The notes beneath the pieces were generated by a model. It did not search any database, had not been told where the DNA came from, and saw only the letters and a list, made by a program, of their open reading frames with translations. Below, piece after piece: positions 17,905 to 27,604 of a DNA stretch of 64,000 nucleotides (position 1 is the stretch's first letter; each line of letters starts with the position of its first letter). Made by a program: the position numbers and the translations under genes. Source of the DNA: Chitinophaga polysaccharea (GTDB lineage: Bacteria; Bacteroidota; Bacteroidia; Chitinophagales; Chitinophagaceae); NCBI RefSeq assembly GCF_007829335.1, contig NZ_VIWO01000011.1, positions 62,001 to 126,000 of the forward strand. The letters are read 5' to 3'.

Positions 17905-19020
17905 TTACACCTCCAATACTTTTACAAGCCGCTCTACTTCTTCAGGAGTATTAAAGCTATGCAGCACCACCCGCAGTCGCTCGGCCCCTTTAGCCACGGT
18001 AGGATGCAGTATAGGCCGCACATCCAGGCCTGCCTGTTGCAGCCGCGCCGCCACTTGCCGGGTATTTTCATTACCACGGGTAAGCACGGCTTGTATAGGC
18101 GTATGGCCAGGCAGTAACTCGGCGCGTGAAATGCCGGCACGGAATTGCTCAATGAGCTCCGACAACTTTCTCCTTTCTGCCTGCATATAGGGGAAAGTAG
18201 CGTATCCCGCTTCTATAGCAGCCAGGGAGGCAGGAGGTAAAGCGGTGGTATAGATAAAAGACCGGGAGAAATTGATGAGATACTCCCGCAGCAGCGTCGT
18301 TCCCAGTACCACAGCCCCATGACACCCCACTGCCTTTCCAAAGGTATGTACCCGTGCAAAACATTGTGCTTCCAGCTGCAGTTGTTGCACCAGCCCCTCT
18401 CCCGCCTCACCGATAATACCGGTGGCATGAGCTTCATCTACTACCAGGTGGGCCTGGTACTGGCTACACAGCGCGGCAATGCCTGCTAACGGCGCCAGGT
18501 CTCCATCCATGGAGTACACAGATTCTACAGCCACAAAAATATGACCGGTGGCATATTTTAACTTTTTCTCCAGGTCGGTAAGGTCATTGTGCTGAAAGGA
18601 AAAGGACTGAGCGGCCGACAACCGCACCCCGTCACGGATAGATGCATGTATCAGCTGATCGTAAATGATGGTGTCGCCCTTGCGCCCCATGCAGGAAAAC
18701 AGCCCCAGGTTGGCGTCGTAGCCGGAATTATATAGCAATCCCGCTTCGGCGCGGTGAAAGGCTGCCAGGTCTTTTTCTACCGATTCTATCCATTCGTAAT
18801 TACCTGCCAGCAACCTCGAGCCGGTGCTGCCATGCGCCGGATGGCGCTCCTCCATCAGCGTATGTATATAAGCCCTCACCGCCGGGTGACGGGTAAGTCC
18901 CAAATAATCATTTGAACAAAAATCTACTTTATCGCCCGGTAGCCGTAGCTCGCGAAATGCCTGCCGGGCCTTGCGTTCATCGAGCAATTGGGATAGAAAT
19001 GATATATCAGCAGTATGCAT
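17905..19020 (-). CDS. bioF: 8-amino-7-oxononanoate synthase-like PLP acyltransferase
   Basis: I use ATG 19020, preceded by a purine-rich AGAGGAAA, giving 371 residues; the frame stays open further upstream but would run into the divergent gene. Features of alpha-oxoamine synthases are FCSNDYLGLTRHP, HGSTGSRLLAGNYEW, VVDEAHATGIIG and the PLP-lysine region HTFGKAVGCHGA. This family condenses an amino acid with an acyl-CoA; BioF makes 8-amino-7-oxononanoate for biotin. Other bio genes are absent here, so a KBL- or SPT-like role remains possible. Confidence 0.75.
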   Translation of the reverse strand: MHTADISFLSQLLDERKARQAFRELRLPGDKVDFCSNDYLGLTRHPAVRAYIHTLMEERHPAHGSTGSRLLAGNYEWIESVEKDLAAFHRAEAGLLYNSGYDANLGLFSCMGRKGDTIIYDQLIHASIRDGVRLSAAQSFSFQHNDLTDLEKKLKYATGHIFVAVESVYSMDGDLAPLAGIAALCSQYQAHLVVDEAHATGIIGEAGEGLVQQLQLEAQCFARVHTFGKAVGCHGAVVLGTTLLREYLINFSRSFIYTTALPPASLAAIEAGYATFPYMQAERRKLSELIEQFRAGISRAELLPGHTPIQAVLTRGNENTRQVAARLQQAGLDVRPILHPTVAKGAERLRVVLHSFNTPEEVERLVKVLEV

Positions 19021-19099
19021 AGTTTCCTCTTTAGCGATGCACAATTTAAACTTTGCCTTTATCTTCGCAAAAAAGCGATCTACCAAGGATTATATTCAC

Positions 19100-19696
19100 A
19101 TGAGCAAAGTATCTATACTCGGACTGAAACTGCCTACCGACCCACGATGGGTAAACCTGGCGGCTATTTCATTGCAGGACATTCTTACCGACCACGCCTA
19201 CTGTGAGCAAAAGGCGGCATCTTCCGCCATTTCACTGATTCAGCGCAACCCGGAAAGAACCAGGCTGGTAGAGGAACTGGCGCCTATTGTTACGGAAGAA
19301 TGGGGCCACTTCCGGCAAGTGCTGGCCGAACTGAAAAAGCGCGGCCTGTCGCTCGGCAAGCAGCGCAAAGACGACTACGTAAACGCATTAATGGATAACC
19401 GCGTGAAAGGAGGCCATGCCGATGACAGCTTCCTCGATGCACTCCTGATATTTGCCCTGATTGAAGCCCGCAGCTGCGAACGCTTCCGTCTCCTCAGCGA
19501 AGGCCTCGAAGATGAATACCTGCGCGAATTCTATCGCAAGTTCATGGTGTCTGAAGCAGGCCATTACCGCCTCTTTATTGACCTCGCCAATGAATATTTC
19601 CCGGAAGAAAAAGTAAGAAACCGCTGGCAGGAATGGCTGAAAATGGAAGCGGAAATACTCCAAAATATAGATGTGCGGGGCGACAGAATGCATTAG
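19100..19696 (+). CDS. miaE: tRNA-(ms2io6A) hydroxylase MiaE-like
   Basis: The start is ATG 19100; the longer frame would overlap the divergent bioF-like gene. The 198-residue protein is all-helical with ferritin-like diiron ligands: DHAYCEQKAA, EEWGHFRQV, ALIEARSCERF and SEAGHYRLF supply the Glu/His residues. MiaE hydroxylates the isopentenyl group of ms2i6A37 in tRNA. The family match is strong; the exact modification in this organism is inferred. Confidence 0.9.
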   Translation: MSKVSILGLKLPTDPRWVNLAAISLQDILTDHAYCEQKAASSAISLIQRNPERTRLVEELAPIVTEEWGHFRQVLAELKKRGLSLGKQRKDDYVNALMDNRVKGGHADDSFLDALLIFALIEARSCERFRLLSEGLEDEYLREFYRKFMVSEAGHYRLFIDLANEYFPEEKVRNRWQEWLKMEAEILQNIDVRGDRMH

Positions 19697-19700
19697 TACT

Positions 19701-19733
19701 TTTAAGCTGAGCGCTGAATGCGCTCAGCTTAAA
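19701..19733. terminator. Bidirectional terminator
   Basis: TTTAAGCTGAGCGC and GCGCTCAGCTTAAA are perfect 14-bp arms with a TGAAT loop between convergent genes. The right arm contains the stop codon of the patatin gene. Confidence 0.85.
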
Positions 19734-21999
19734 AATTAAATCCCATATTCACGTAAAACTTAATCTGCCCCGACTGATCGGAATACATCATCGTAGCTTC
19801 TATAGGACCCAAACGGCTGGTGTAAGCTGCTCCCAGCCCATAACCACTCAGGTATTTATAACGGTTTCCGCCCGTTAGCTCTCCATCATAAACAGCGCCG
19901 CCCACCCGCGGAATAGCATATAAATTTCTCATAAACTCATATTGCCAGGCCACTTGTAACGCGCCTACCCGCGGCGTAATCACTTCTCCCTCATAAATTC
20001 CTACAAAAGGCACCTGGTTATGCGTAATGTTAGTCATCCCTCCTACCACAAAACCATTCACCACTGATTGGTGATAGTTAAAACTGAAATCTGCATTACC
20101 ATCCAGCTCCACAGCCGATTTACGCCCTGTTGGAATGTAATACTTCATATTCAGCATCGCCCGCTGGAAGTTGTTGAACCGCACGCCCAATGTTTCCAGG
20201 TCCAGCTCTTCCCCATCCTGACTCACTTTGATACCCGGATGCTGATTGTAGATATACCCGGCCTCAAAATCCAGCAACAATCCTTTGGTAGGATACACTT
20301 TCTGGTTCAGCGAATTGATCCCATAAGAAACATAAGTATTAAACTGGTTAGTGCTGCCCCGTACATCCTGGAAAATAGAATACGGTGTTTTGTATTTAAT
20401 ATATTCCCAGCGTGTACCCGCGCCTATTGCCATATTCCGGCCAATCGTATACTGAAAGTCCATATTCACATTGGCGTACTTGTTACGGTAAGGTTGCTGC
20501 CGGGCGAAATTATCGTCATAAAAAGTAAAGCCATTGTTTTCATAATAGGCGCTCAGGCCAAATCCGAAGTTACGGCTACGTCCCAGGTATTTAAAATACT
20601 CCGCTTCCAGGCGTGGATTTTCACTGATCACTGCTGTTACAAAAGACCGGGAGTTGGGCACAATAAAATTGCGCTGCGTAAGGTTGATAACGGCATTGGC
20701 GCCGGTAAAAGTATTGTAGTTGAGCGCCACCTTTACGTAGGTGAGCGGGTTTTCTTCTACCGTAATATCCATCCTGCTGCGGCCATAGCCTTCCGGCACC
20801 AGGTTGTAGGTGATCAGTTTATAGAAGCGGGTACCAAATACATTCTGTATGGCATTCCTAATCTGTGTAGCGCTGTAACAGCCATTCGGCTTGAGATGCA
20901 GGCGTTGCAAAAAGAATTTCTGATCGGAATGCACGAGGCCCGACACATTAATACTGCTCAATTCCACATCGGCAGCAAATGGCAGCCGGTTGGCCTGGAA
21001 GGGCGCTTCGGGGTACAAAGCATTGAGAGAGTCGGCCAGGTGTTTGAAAACCGGGTACAGCTCCTTTCCTTTCCGGCGGCCTACTTCTATGATGGAGTCT
21101 ACGCTGCCAAAGCTCGCAGCAGAGTAATTTTCCAGCTCCTTGCTCATCGGTATATACACATCGCACAGGGGACGCGCTTTCTGAAAATCTTCCGCATCTT
21201 TATAAAATCCAAGCTGGTAAAGGATATCAATGGGTGTCACCAGTTGATCCGATTTACGTAATCCCCCGCTCACGTTGGCGCCTATCACGATATCCGCGCC
21301 CATTTCTTTGGCGGTAACCACCGGAAAATTGCGTACCACACCGCCATCCACCAGTTTACGGTCACCAATTTTCACCGCTGTAAAAATAGAAGGAATGGCC
21401 ATGCTGGCGCGTAAACTGGTTACCACCTCGCCGCTGTCCAGCGTCACAATCTGGCCGGTAGCCACATCGGTGGCTACGCATTTGAACGGAATATTAAAGT
21501 CTTTGAAATGTTTCACATCTTTTACCGGCCAGCACAATTTAGCCAGTTCCAGCCACAAGGCTTCCCCCGAAATCACGCCGGAAGCCAGTTTGGGCTTTCC
21601 ATATTCAAAAGGAATTTCGATGATATAGCGGTTGTACTCCCGCTTTTCTTCATAGGAAATGTCGGTGAGGTCGGGTTGGTTGGCAAAAAGGCTATTCCAG
21701 TGAAGCTGCCGGGCCACCGCTTCGATCTGGTTGCCGGAATACCCCATGGCATACAGGCCTCCTACAATACTTCCCATACTGGTACCGGTAACCAGGTCCA
21801 CTTTCAGCCCTGCACTATCAATAGCCTCCAGGATGCCAATATGGGCCAGTCCCCGGGCGCCGCCGCCACTAAGGGTGAGCGCTACTTTAGGGCGATTGCT
21901 CACGCTTTGCTGCGCGGCCACCTCCCTGCTACCTACAAAAATAATTAACAACAATACACTTATTCCCCTGCTGACGTGAACAATTAAACCTGGCTTCAT
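19729..21999 (-). CDS. Patatin-like phospholipase fused to outer-membrane barrel
   Basis: The 756-residue protein has a signal peptide (about 1-29), then a patatin domain with oxyanion loop SGGGARG (44-50), nucleophile elbow GTSMG (Ser74) and a DGGVVRNFPV motif carrying the catalytic Asp. A middle POTRA-like segment (about 340-420) leads to a C-terminal D15/BamA-type barrel ending in FYVNMGFNF. This is the architecture of PlpD-type type Vd secretion proteins and of RssA-like fusions common in Bacteroidota. It probably places a lipase in or outside the outer membrane. Confidence 0.9.
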   Translation of the reverse strand: MKPGLIVHVSRGISVLLLIIFVGSREVAAQQSVSNRPKVALTLSGGGARGLAHIGILEAIDSAGLKVDLVTGTSMGSIVGGLYAMGYSGNQIEAVARQLHWNSLFANQPDLTDISYEEKREYNRYIIEIPFEYGKPKLASGVISGEALWLELAKLCWPVKDVKHFKDFNIPFKCVATDVATGQIVTLDSGEVVTSLRASMAIPSIFTAVKIGDRKLVDGGVVRNFPVVTAKEMGADIVIGANVSGGLRKSDQLVTPIDILYQLGFYKDAEDFQKARPLCDVYIPMSKELENYSAASFGSVDSIIEVGRRKGKELYPVFKHLADSLNALYPEAPFQANRLPFAADVELSSINVSGLVHSDQKFFLQRLHLKPNGCYSATQIRNAIQNVFGTRFYKLITYNLVPEGYGRSRMDITVEENPLTYVKVALNYNTFTGANAVINLTQRNFIVPNSRSFVTAVISENPRLEAEYFKYLGRSRNFGFGLSAYYENNGFTFYDDNFARQQPYRNKYANVNMDFQYTIGRNMAIGAGTRWEYIKYKTPYSIFQDVRGSTNQFNTYVSYGINSLNQKVYPTKGLLLDFEAGYIYNQHPGIKVSQDGEELDLETLGVRFNNFQRAMLNMKYYIPTGRKSAVELDGNADFSFNYHQSVVNGFVVGGMTNITHNQVPFVGIYEGEVITPRVGALQVAWQYEFMRNLYAIPRVGGAVYDGELTGGNRYKYLSGYGLGAAYTSRLGPIEATMMYSDQSGQIKFYVNMGFNF

Positions 22000-22218
22000 A
22001 GTATATGATTGACCCCTTCTTTAAAGATAAGGCTTTATACAGATTTATAATGTTTATCCTGCCGGAGTTTTTGCCAGGATATTTGGGGCAGTTCTAAATA
22101 TTTATTATCTTATTCGCTTTATTCGCTGACGCGAGGGGCATGTTACCGGGGTATATGATTGAAAGCGACTTCACACTGCCGTCATCAACCGACAAAAAAG
22201 ACATAGCAATTAACACTT

Positions 22219-23679
22219 ATGAAAAACTCGCTTTCCCCGCAAAATATCTGGCAAGTTATCCTGGCCTCTTCGGCAGGTACCCTGATTGAGTGGTACGACT
22301 TCTACATCTTCGGCAGTTTGTCCGCCATCATTGCTGAGAAATTCTTTCCTCCCAGCAATCCCCAGCTGGCCTATATTGCCACCCTCGCCACCTTTGCCGT
22401 GGGATTTATTGTACGCCCCTTCGGCGCTATTGTATTCGGGCGACTGGGCGACATGGTAGGCCGTAAATACACCTTCCTGCTTACGCTGTTGATCATGGGC
22501 GGATCTACTTTCGCCATCGGGCTCATTCCCAGCTACCATACCATCGGCGTACTGGCGCCTATACTGGTATTACTGCTTCGCCTGTTGCAGGGACTGGCCC
22601 TGGGCGGCGAATATGGCGGCGCGGCTACCTATGTGGCCGAACACTCACCCGACCACCGTCGCGGTTATTATACCAGCTTCATTCAAACTACCGCTACCCT
22701 CGGCCTCTTTGTTTCCCTGGGCGTTATCCTGCTCACCCGCATGGTGATGACACCAGACGATTTCAACAACTACGGCTGGCGCATCCCGTTCCTGCTGTCG
22801 GTGCTGCTGGTAATCATGTCGTATTACATACGCATACGCCTGCAGGAATCACCGCTGTTTGCACAAATGAAAAAAGAAGGTAAAACCTCCACCAATCCTA
22901 TCAAAGAAAGTTTCGCCAACAAAGAAAACCTGAAACTGGTAATGATAGCGCTCTTTGGCGCCGCGATGGGACAAGGCGTGGTATGGTACACCGGTCAGTT
23001 CTATGCGCTCTCCTTTCTCCAGAAAACCATGAACATAGAATTTGTACAGTCCAATATCATCATTGCCATTGCACTGCTGCTGGGTACCCCCTTCTTTATT
23101 TATTTCGGTTCTCTGTCCGATCGCATTGGCAGGAAAAAGATCATGCTCACCGGCATGCTGGTGGCGGCCCTGGCCTATTTTCCCATCTACCGGGCAATGG
23201 ATAATATCGGCAACATTTCCCTGAAAAAAGAACAGACGGAATTGTTCCGCATAGAAAGTAATACCGCTAAAAATGACGCCGGCGAAATGGTGACCAAAAC
23301 TACCCGCGTTCATAGCTACACCGACGGCAGCATCCTGAAAGAAACGGATGCTAAAAAAGAGCTCACCGTCAGCCGCGTAAACATTGCCTGGCTGGTGATC
23401 CTGATATTTATACAGGTTATCTTTGTTACCATGGTATACGCGCCCATTGCTGCTTTCCTGGTAGAGCTGTTTCCCACACGCATCCGGTATACGTCTATGT
23501 CGCTTCCCTATCACATCGGGAATGGGGTATTCGGCGGACTGCTACCCACTATTTCTACCATCCTGGTAACGAATACCAACAATCACCTGGCGGGATTGAT
23601 TTACCCGATAGGTATTGCGCTGATCTGTTTTGTAGTAGGGCTGATTTACCTGAAAGATAAAAGAGGTATTGCCCTCTAG
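22219..23679 (+). CDS. MFS transporter, metabolite:H+ symporter type
   Basis: The 486-residue protein has 12 predicted membrane helices and opens with LASSAGTLIEWYDFYIFGSL, the signature of the ProP/KgtP/ShiA-type MHS subfamily. RPFGAIVFGRLGDMVGRK and LGGEYGGAATYVAEH are further subfamily motifs. A hydrophilic insert of roughly 55 residues (about 335-390, TELFRIESNTAKNDAGEM and onward) interrupts the C-terminal half and is typical of Bacteroidota homologues. The substrate could be an organic acid or compatible solute. Confidence 0.85.
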   Translation: MKNSLSPQNIWQVILASSAGTLIEWYDFYIFGSLSAIIAEKFFPPSNPQLAYIATLATFAVGFIVRPFGAIVFGRLGDMVGRKYTFLLTLLIMGGSTFAIGLIPSYHTIGVLAPILVLLLRLLQGLALGGEYGGAATYVAEHSPDHRRGYYTSFIQTTATLGLFVSLGVILLTRMVMTPDDFNNYGWRIPFLLSVLLVIMSYYIRIRLQESPLFAQMKKEGKTSTNPIKESFANKENLKLVMIALFGAAMGQGVVWYTGQFYALSFLQKTMNIEFVQSNIIIAIALLLGTPFFIYFGSLSDRIGRKKIMLTGMLVAALAYFPIYRAMDNIGNISLKKEQTELFRIESNTAKNDAGEMVTKTTRVHSYTDGSILKETDAKKELTVSRVNIAWLVILIFIQVIFVTMVYAPIAAFLVELFPTRIRYTSMSLPYHIGNGVFGGLLPTISTILVTNTNNHLAGLIYPIGIALICFVVGLIYLKDKRGIAL

Positions 23680-23697
23680 GCTTTTTTAAAAATATGG

Positions 23698-23733
23698 GGG
23701 AGATAACGGCCAACTGGTTGGCTGTTATCTCCC
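23698..23733. terminator. Bidirectional terminator
   Basis: GGGAGATAACGGCCAAC pairs with GTTGGCTGTTATCTCCC around a TG loop, with one mismatch, between convergent genes. Confidence 0.85.
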
Positions 23734-23754
23734 TCAATTATTTTACAGAGATAC

Positions 23755-24726
23755 TTACTGAAAATAGGCCAGCAAATCATCCAGTGGCAACTCCGGGTGT
23801 TCGCCCATCAATTGTTTCACCCTGGCCGCATAGGTATGCAAAAACTGCTGGTGTTGCGGACTTTCGGGGTTAAACGGCCGGTGACGGGCAGCCCTGTTTA
23901 ATTCGGCAATACGGTGCAGCAATTCCTGGCTGCCCTCACTGATACATCCTTTCACTACCCGCTCCCATACATACTGAATCGCCTGCTCATTCGGATGCAC
24001 CATATCCTCTTTGTAAAACCGGTAATCGCGCAAATCATCGATCACCAGTTCATAGGCGGGGAAATAAAAGAGGCGGTTGAATTTATTGACCAGGTGATGT
24101 ACCGCCTGCAGCAATACTGCTTTACTGAGATTGTTTTCCACCACCCCATCGCGGATATACCGCACTGGGCTAACGGTAAAGAGTATATTAATTTTCCGGT
24201 TGCGGAAAAATAACCGGTGCATCATGTTATCGAGCGCCGTTACAATTTCATCGACCGTTAATAAACGCTTGTAAAAATTCCCTCCCGGCACTTTATGACA
24301 ATTGCCTACCAGGCGGTTGTTTTCCTTTAGCACATAGGCATGTGCGCTACCCAGGGTGATAATGAGCCAGTCGGCATGATCGATGGCGCGCACCGCAGCA
24401 GTTTGCATGCCCTGTATGTGGTCCAGCGCGGCTTCCGGCGTAAGCCCGGAAAAGCGGCTGTGATGGTCCCAGCTATTCCAGGAATCGTTGTGCTGGAAAA
24501 GATCTTCGCGGGTGTATACCTGCCCATCCATATAGCTGGTAAGCGCTTTGGTGATGCTGAGCGGATTATATAAAATACCGTGGGGATTGATCAGTGTATT
24601 AAACCGGTGCTCCTGTAACTTTTCGCCTATCTCTTCTGCAAAGCAGGAGCCCATCAGCAACAATTCCTGTTGATACTGGATGGTTGCCGGAAGCGGTGTT
24701 ACCGGAACATTCAAATGAAACTGCAT
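23755..24726 (-). CDS. GSCFA domain protein
   Basis: I take ATG 24726 as the start, 9 bases after the upstream stop, giving 323 residues; a TTG three codons earlier would overlap it. LLLMGSCFAEEIGEKL supplies the GSCFA motif, and VSPVRYIRDG, DDLRDYRFYKEDMVHPN are also family blocks. GSCFA proteins belong to the SGNH/GDSL-hydrolase-like fold, with the Ser of GSCFA as possible nucleophile; their role is unknown. It follows the HMG-CoA lyase and RlmB genes in a likely operon. Confidence 0.85.
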   Translation of the reverse strand: MQFHLNVPVTPLPATIQYQQELLLMGSCFAEEIGEKLQEHRFNTLINPHGILYNPLSITKALTSYMDGQVYTREDLFQHNDSWNSWDHHSRFSGLTPEAALDHIQGMQTAAVRAIDHADWLIITLGSAHAYVLKENNRLVGNCHKVPGGNFYKRLLTVDEIVTALDNMMHRLFFRNRKINILFTVSPVRYIRDGVVENNLSKAVLLQAVHHLVNKFNRLFYFPAYELVIDDLRDYRFYKEDMVHPNEQAIQYVWERVVKGCISEGSQELLHRIAELNRAARHRPFNPESPQHQQFLHTYAARVKQLMGEHPELPLDDLLAYFQ

Positions 24727-24735
24727 GATTGACAA

Positions 24736-25587
24736 TTAATCTTTAAAAACGGCATCAGCCAGTAGCTGTGCCTTGCCCAGGGCCTGCATATCCAGGGGCA
24801 GTGATTCCCCGTGTTCCTGGCAGAAAGCGATCAGGTTTTCTGTGGCCAGGTTGCCCACCAGTTCATCTTTAGCCATGGGGCAGCCCCCTATCCCTTTAAT
24901 GGAACTATCGAAACGCCGGCAGCCCTGATCATAGGCCGCCTTGAGCTTTTCTTCCCAGTTGTGGGGCGCCGCGTGGAAGTGCGCGCCAATCTCCACCTGC
25001 GGGTAAGCCGGCACCAGGTGTTTAAACAAACCGGTGATCGTAGCCGGATCAGCCACCCCTACGGTATCTGCCAGGGAAATAATACCGATGTCCATCTTCA
25101 CCATTTCTGCTATCCACTCCAGCACTATTTCCGGGCTGTAGGGATCTCCATAGGGATTTCCAAATCCCATGGAGATATAGATGACCAGCTCCCTCCTGTT
25201 TTTAATGCAAAGCTCCTGCATGGAATGCACCTGTTCGAGCGATTCGGCAATGGTTTTATTGGTATTCCTCAACTGGAAAGTTTCCGATACGGAAAAAGGA
25301 AAGCCCAGGTAACTGATTTCATCATATACCACGGCTTCTTCTGCTCCGCGCAGGTTGGCTACAATAGCGAGCAGCTTGCTTTTGGTACGCGATAAATCCA
25401 ATTGCGGCAGCACCTCTTTCGTATCCGCCATCTGGGGAATGGCTTTAGGAGAAACGAAACTGCCAAAATCAATCGTATCAAAGCCCACCTGCAGCAAAGC
25501 ATTGAGATATTTTACCTTTTCATCAGTACTGATCATCCGGTGCCATCCTTGCATCGCGTCGCGCGGGCATTCAATTAATTTTAGCAT
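24736..25587 (-). CDS. Hydroxymethylglutaryl-CoA lyase
   Basis: The 283-residue TIM-barrel protein starts with LIECPRDAMQGWHR and carries DTIDFGSFVSPKA, the metal-binding HFHAAPHNW and the active-site loop GIGGCPMAKDELVGN with the catalytic Cys. The enzyme cleaves HMG-CoA to acetyl-CoA and acetoacetate in leucine degradation or ketone metabolism. The motif set is close to complete. It sits 17 bp after rlmB. Confidence 0.9.
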   Translation of the reverse strand: MLKLIECPRDAMQGWHRMISTDEKVKYLNALLQVGFDTIDFGSFVSPKAIPQMADTKEVLPQLDLSRTKSKLLAIVANLRGAEEAVVYDEISYLGFPFSVSETFQLRNTNKTIAESLEQVHSMQELCIKNRRELVIYISMGFGNPYGDPYSPEIVLEWIAEMVKMDIGIISLADTVGVADPATITGLFKHLVPAYPQVEIGAHFHAAPHNWEEKLKAAYDQGCRRFDSSIKGIGGCPMAKDELVGNLATENLIAFCQEHGESLPLDMQALGKAQLLADAVFKD

Positions 25588-25604
25588 AACAAACCTTTTG
25601 CTCC

Positions 25605-26426
25605 CTAAATATTGATGGTTCTTTGTTTCAGCGCTTCATACAGGATAATCCCTGCTGCTACCGATACATTAAAAGATTCGAAGTTACCTGCCATGGGTAT
25701 ACGAAACAACACATCAGCAGCTTTTATCAGGGCAGGATATACCCCTTTGTCTTCCGATCCCATAATCACCGCTACCGGCTCTTTCAGGTCACAATCATAT
25801 AATTTTATTTCCGTTTCCATTTCACTGGCCAACACCTTGATCCCGTTGAGATGCAGGGTATCAATAGCTTTGTTGAGGCTGTTCACCCGGCAAACGGCAA
25901 TTTTCTCCAGCGCACCAGCGGAAGATTTCATCGCTTCTTCATTCAATGCAGCGATGCCCTTGTCAGGTATGATAATGGCTTGTGCCCCACAGCAAACCGC
26001 GCTGCGGGCAATAGCGCCTATATTACGTACATCTGTAATACCATCCAGTATCAGGAACAGGGGCGTTTCGCCCTTATCGGTAACATGAGAAATCACATCC
26101 TGTAAATCCAGGTAGGTAACGTTGGCGGTAATCCCGATAATTCCCTGGTGGTTTGCCTGGGTAAGGCCGTTCAACTTCTCTACCGGCACATAATTTACCG
26201 GGATATTATTGGCTTGGGCCAGTTCCCGGATTTGAGGGATAATATCGCCGGTGGCCGTACGCAGCATAAAAATGCGCTCAATAGGCTTACCCGTACTCAG
26301 TGCTTCCATCATCGGCTGACGACCAATAATCATAGACGATTGCTTGGGCCGTTGGGTAGCATATTTCTTCGGCCCTTTTGAGCCCTCTTTTCTTTCACCT
26401 CTGAAAGCATTAAATTTCCTTTCCAT
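25605..26426 (-). CDS. rlmB: 23S rRNA 2'-O-methyltransferase RlmB-like (SPOUT)
   Basis: The 273-residue protein has a basic N-terminus, a substrate-binding domain starting at IIGRQPMMEALSTGKP, and a SpoU methyltransferase domain with motifs LDGITDVRNIGAIARSA, IMGSEDKGV and IPMAGNFESFNVSVAAGI, which form the SAM-binding knot. RlmB methylates G2251 in the 23S rRNA P loop. TrmH-type tRNA or other rRNA targets are the alternatives. Confidence 0.9.
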   Translation of the reverse strand: MERKFNAFRGERKEGSKGPKKYATQRPKQSSMIIGRQPMMEALSTGKPIERIFMLRTATGDIIPQIRELAQANNIPVNYVPVEKLNGLTQANHQGIIGITANVTYLDLQDVISHVTDKGETPLFLILDGITDVRNIGAIARSAVCCGAQAIIIPDKGIAALNEEAMKSSAGALEKIAVCRVNSLNKAIDTLHLNGIKVLASEMETEIKLYDCDLKEPVAVIMGSEDKGVYPALIKAADVLFRIPMAGNFESFNVSVAAGIILYEALKQRTINI

Positions 26427-26445
26427 TGCTGCAAAGGTAAAGGGT

Positions 26446-27009
26446 TTATTTGTTTAATAAGCCTTCATACATCATTAGCTTCACTTTTTGTATAGCCGCT
26501 ACAGACAGCGAATCGGTGATCTCAAAGCGGTCTACCATCCGGTAGGCTTCTTCAAAAGGCACCTTCTTCACCATCAGCTGCTCTGTTTCCTCCGGCTCTG
26601 CCTGCCGCTGCTCCAGCCCCCGGGCCAGGAATACCACCCCGGTTTCATCTGATACCGAATTAGACAACGCCAGCCGGGTAATTACTTCCCAATGCCTGGC
26701 TACCAATCCTGTTTCCTCCAGTAATTCCCTTTTGGCCGCATCCAGTGCCGGCTCACCCAGTGGACCACCTCCCTCGGGAATTTCCCAGCTATATTGTTCG
26801 AGTGGAAAACGATATTGCCCCACCAGGTAAATGTTGTTCTCCTCGTCCAGGGCTACTACCCCAATGGCCTGATTCTTAAAATGTACTACGCCATAAATGC
26901 CCTGTCCACCAGTGGGATTCAATCCTTCATGATGCCAAACGCTAATCCAGTTGTTGTCATACTTCGTTTCCCTTGAATGAATCGTCCACGGGTTCTTTGT
27001 TGTGTCCAT
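26446..27009 (-). CDS. NUDIX hydrolase, ADP-ribose pyrophosphatase-like
   Basis: The 187-residue protein contains a Nudix box GGPLGEPALDAAKRELLEETG (GX5EX7REUXEEXGU pattern). The preceding SWEIPEGGG and the QYRFPLEQ loop are typical of the ADP-ribose pyrophosphatase group. It likely hydrolyses ADP-ribose or other NDP-sugars. It lies 25 bp downstream of the GNAT gene on the minus strand and upstream of rlmB. Confidence 0.9.
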   Translation of the reverse strand: MDTTKNPWTIHSRETKYDNNWISVWHHEGLNPTGGQGIYGVVHFKNQAIGVVALDEENNIYLVGQYRFPLEQYSWEIPEGGGPLGEPALDAAKRELLEETGLVARHWEVITRLALSNSVSDETGVVFLARGLEQRQAEPEETEQLMVKKVPFEEAYRMVDRFEITDSLSVAAIQKVKLMMYEGLLNK

Positions 27010-27034
27010 CTCTTAAATAGAAAAATATTGAATA

Positions 27035-27475
27035 CTACAGGGACTTATAATAGTAGAAGGAATTAACATCCTTCTTAAATCCTTCTTTCTCATACAGTGC
27101 CTGCGCTGTAGTATTGGCAATATAAGTTTGTAACATCAGCCAGGCAGCATTTGTTTTTTTACCGTAATTACTGGCCGCATCCAGCAGCGCCTTCCCGGCT
27201 CCCTTGCCGCGATGCTCTTCCAATACATACAGATCATTCAGCAACCACCCTCTTTTCATTCCCAGGGAAGTAAAGATGGGATAAAGCTGTGTAAACCCGA
27301 TGATCTCCTCTCCCAGTAATACTACAAATATAACGCTGTCTTTTTGGGCAATCCGCTCGGTGATGAAAGCCAATGCACCATCGAAATCCGGAGGTTGCTC
27401 ATAATAAGCGCGGTAAGCTTCAAACAAAACCGCCACTTCATAAATATGTAACTCTGTTGCCTGAATAACTTCCAT
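27035..27475 (-). CDS. GNAT-family N-acetyltransferase
   Basis: The 146-residue single-domain protein has the GNAT core: FTQLYPIF (beta 4), WLLNDLYVLEEHRGKGAGKALLDAA (acetyl-CoA binding R/Q-x-x-G-x-G/A loop) and LQTYIANTTAQALYEKEGFKKD. It transfers an acetyl group from acetyl-CoA to an unidentified amine. It is probably first in an operon with the NUDIX gene. Confidence 0.85.
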   Translation of the reverse strand: MEVIQATELHIYEVAVLFEAYRAYYEQPPDFDGALAFITERIAQKDSVIFVVLLGEEIIGFTQLYPIFTSLGMKRGWLLNDLYVLEEHRGKGAGKALLDAASNYGKKTNAAWLMLQTYIANTTAQALYEKEGFKKDVNSFYYYKSL

Positions 27476-27533
27476 AGTTCAAATATTTAACTGAATACCT
27501 ACTCAATTTAACGCATTTCGCTAATAGAAAAAA

Positions 27534-27569
27534 AGATGTCCTGTCCGGTAAAAACCGGGGCGAACATCT
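27534..27569 (-). terminator. Terminator after the EamA gene
   Basis: AGATGT and ACATCT with inner CCGGT/ACCGG arms form an imperfect hairpin, with an A-run on the plus strand that gives a U-tract to the minus-strand transcript. Confidence 0.6.
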
Positions 27570-27604
27570 GGCTAAACTTCTACCTTAAAAAATATAGCTA
27601 TTAC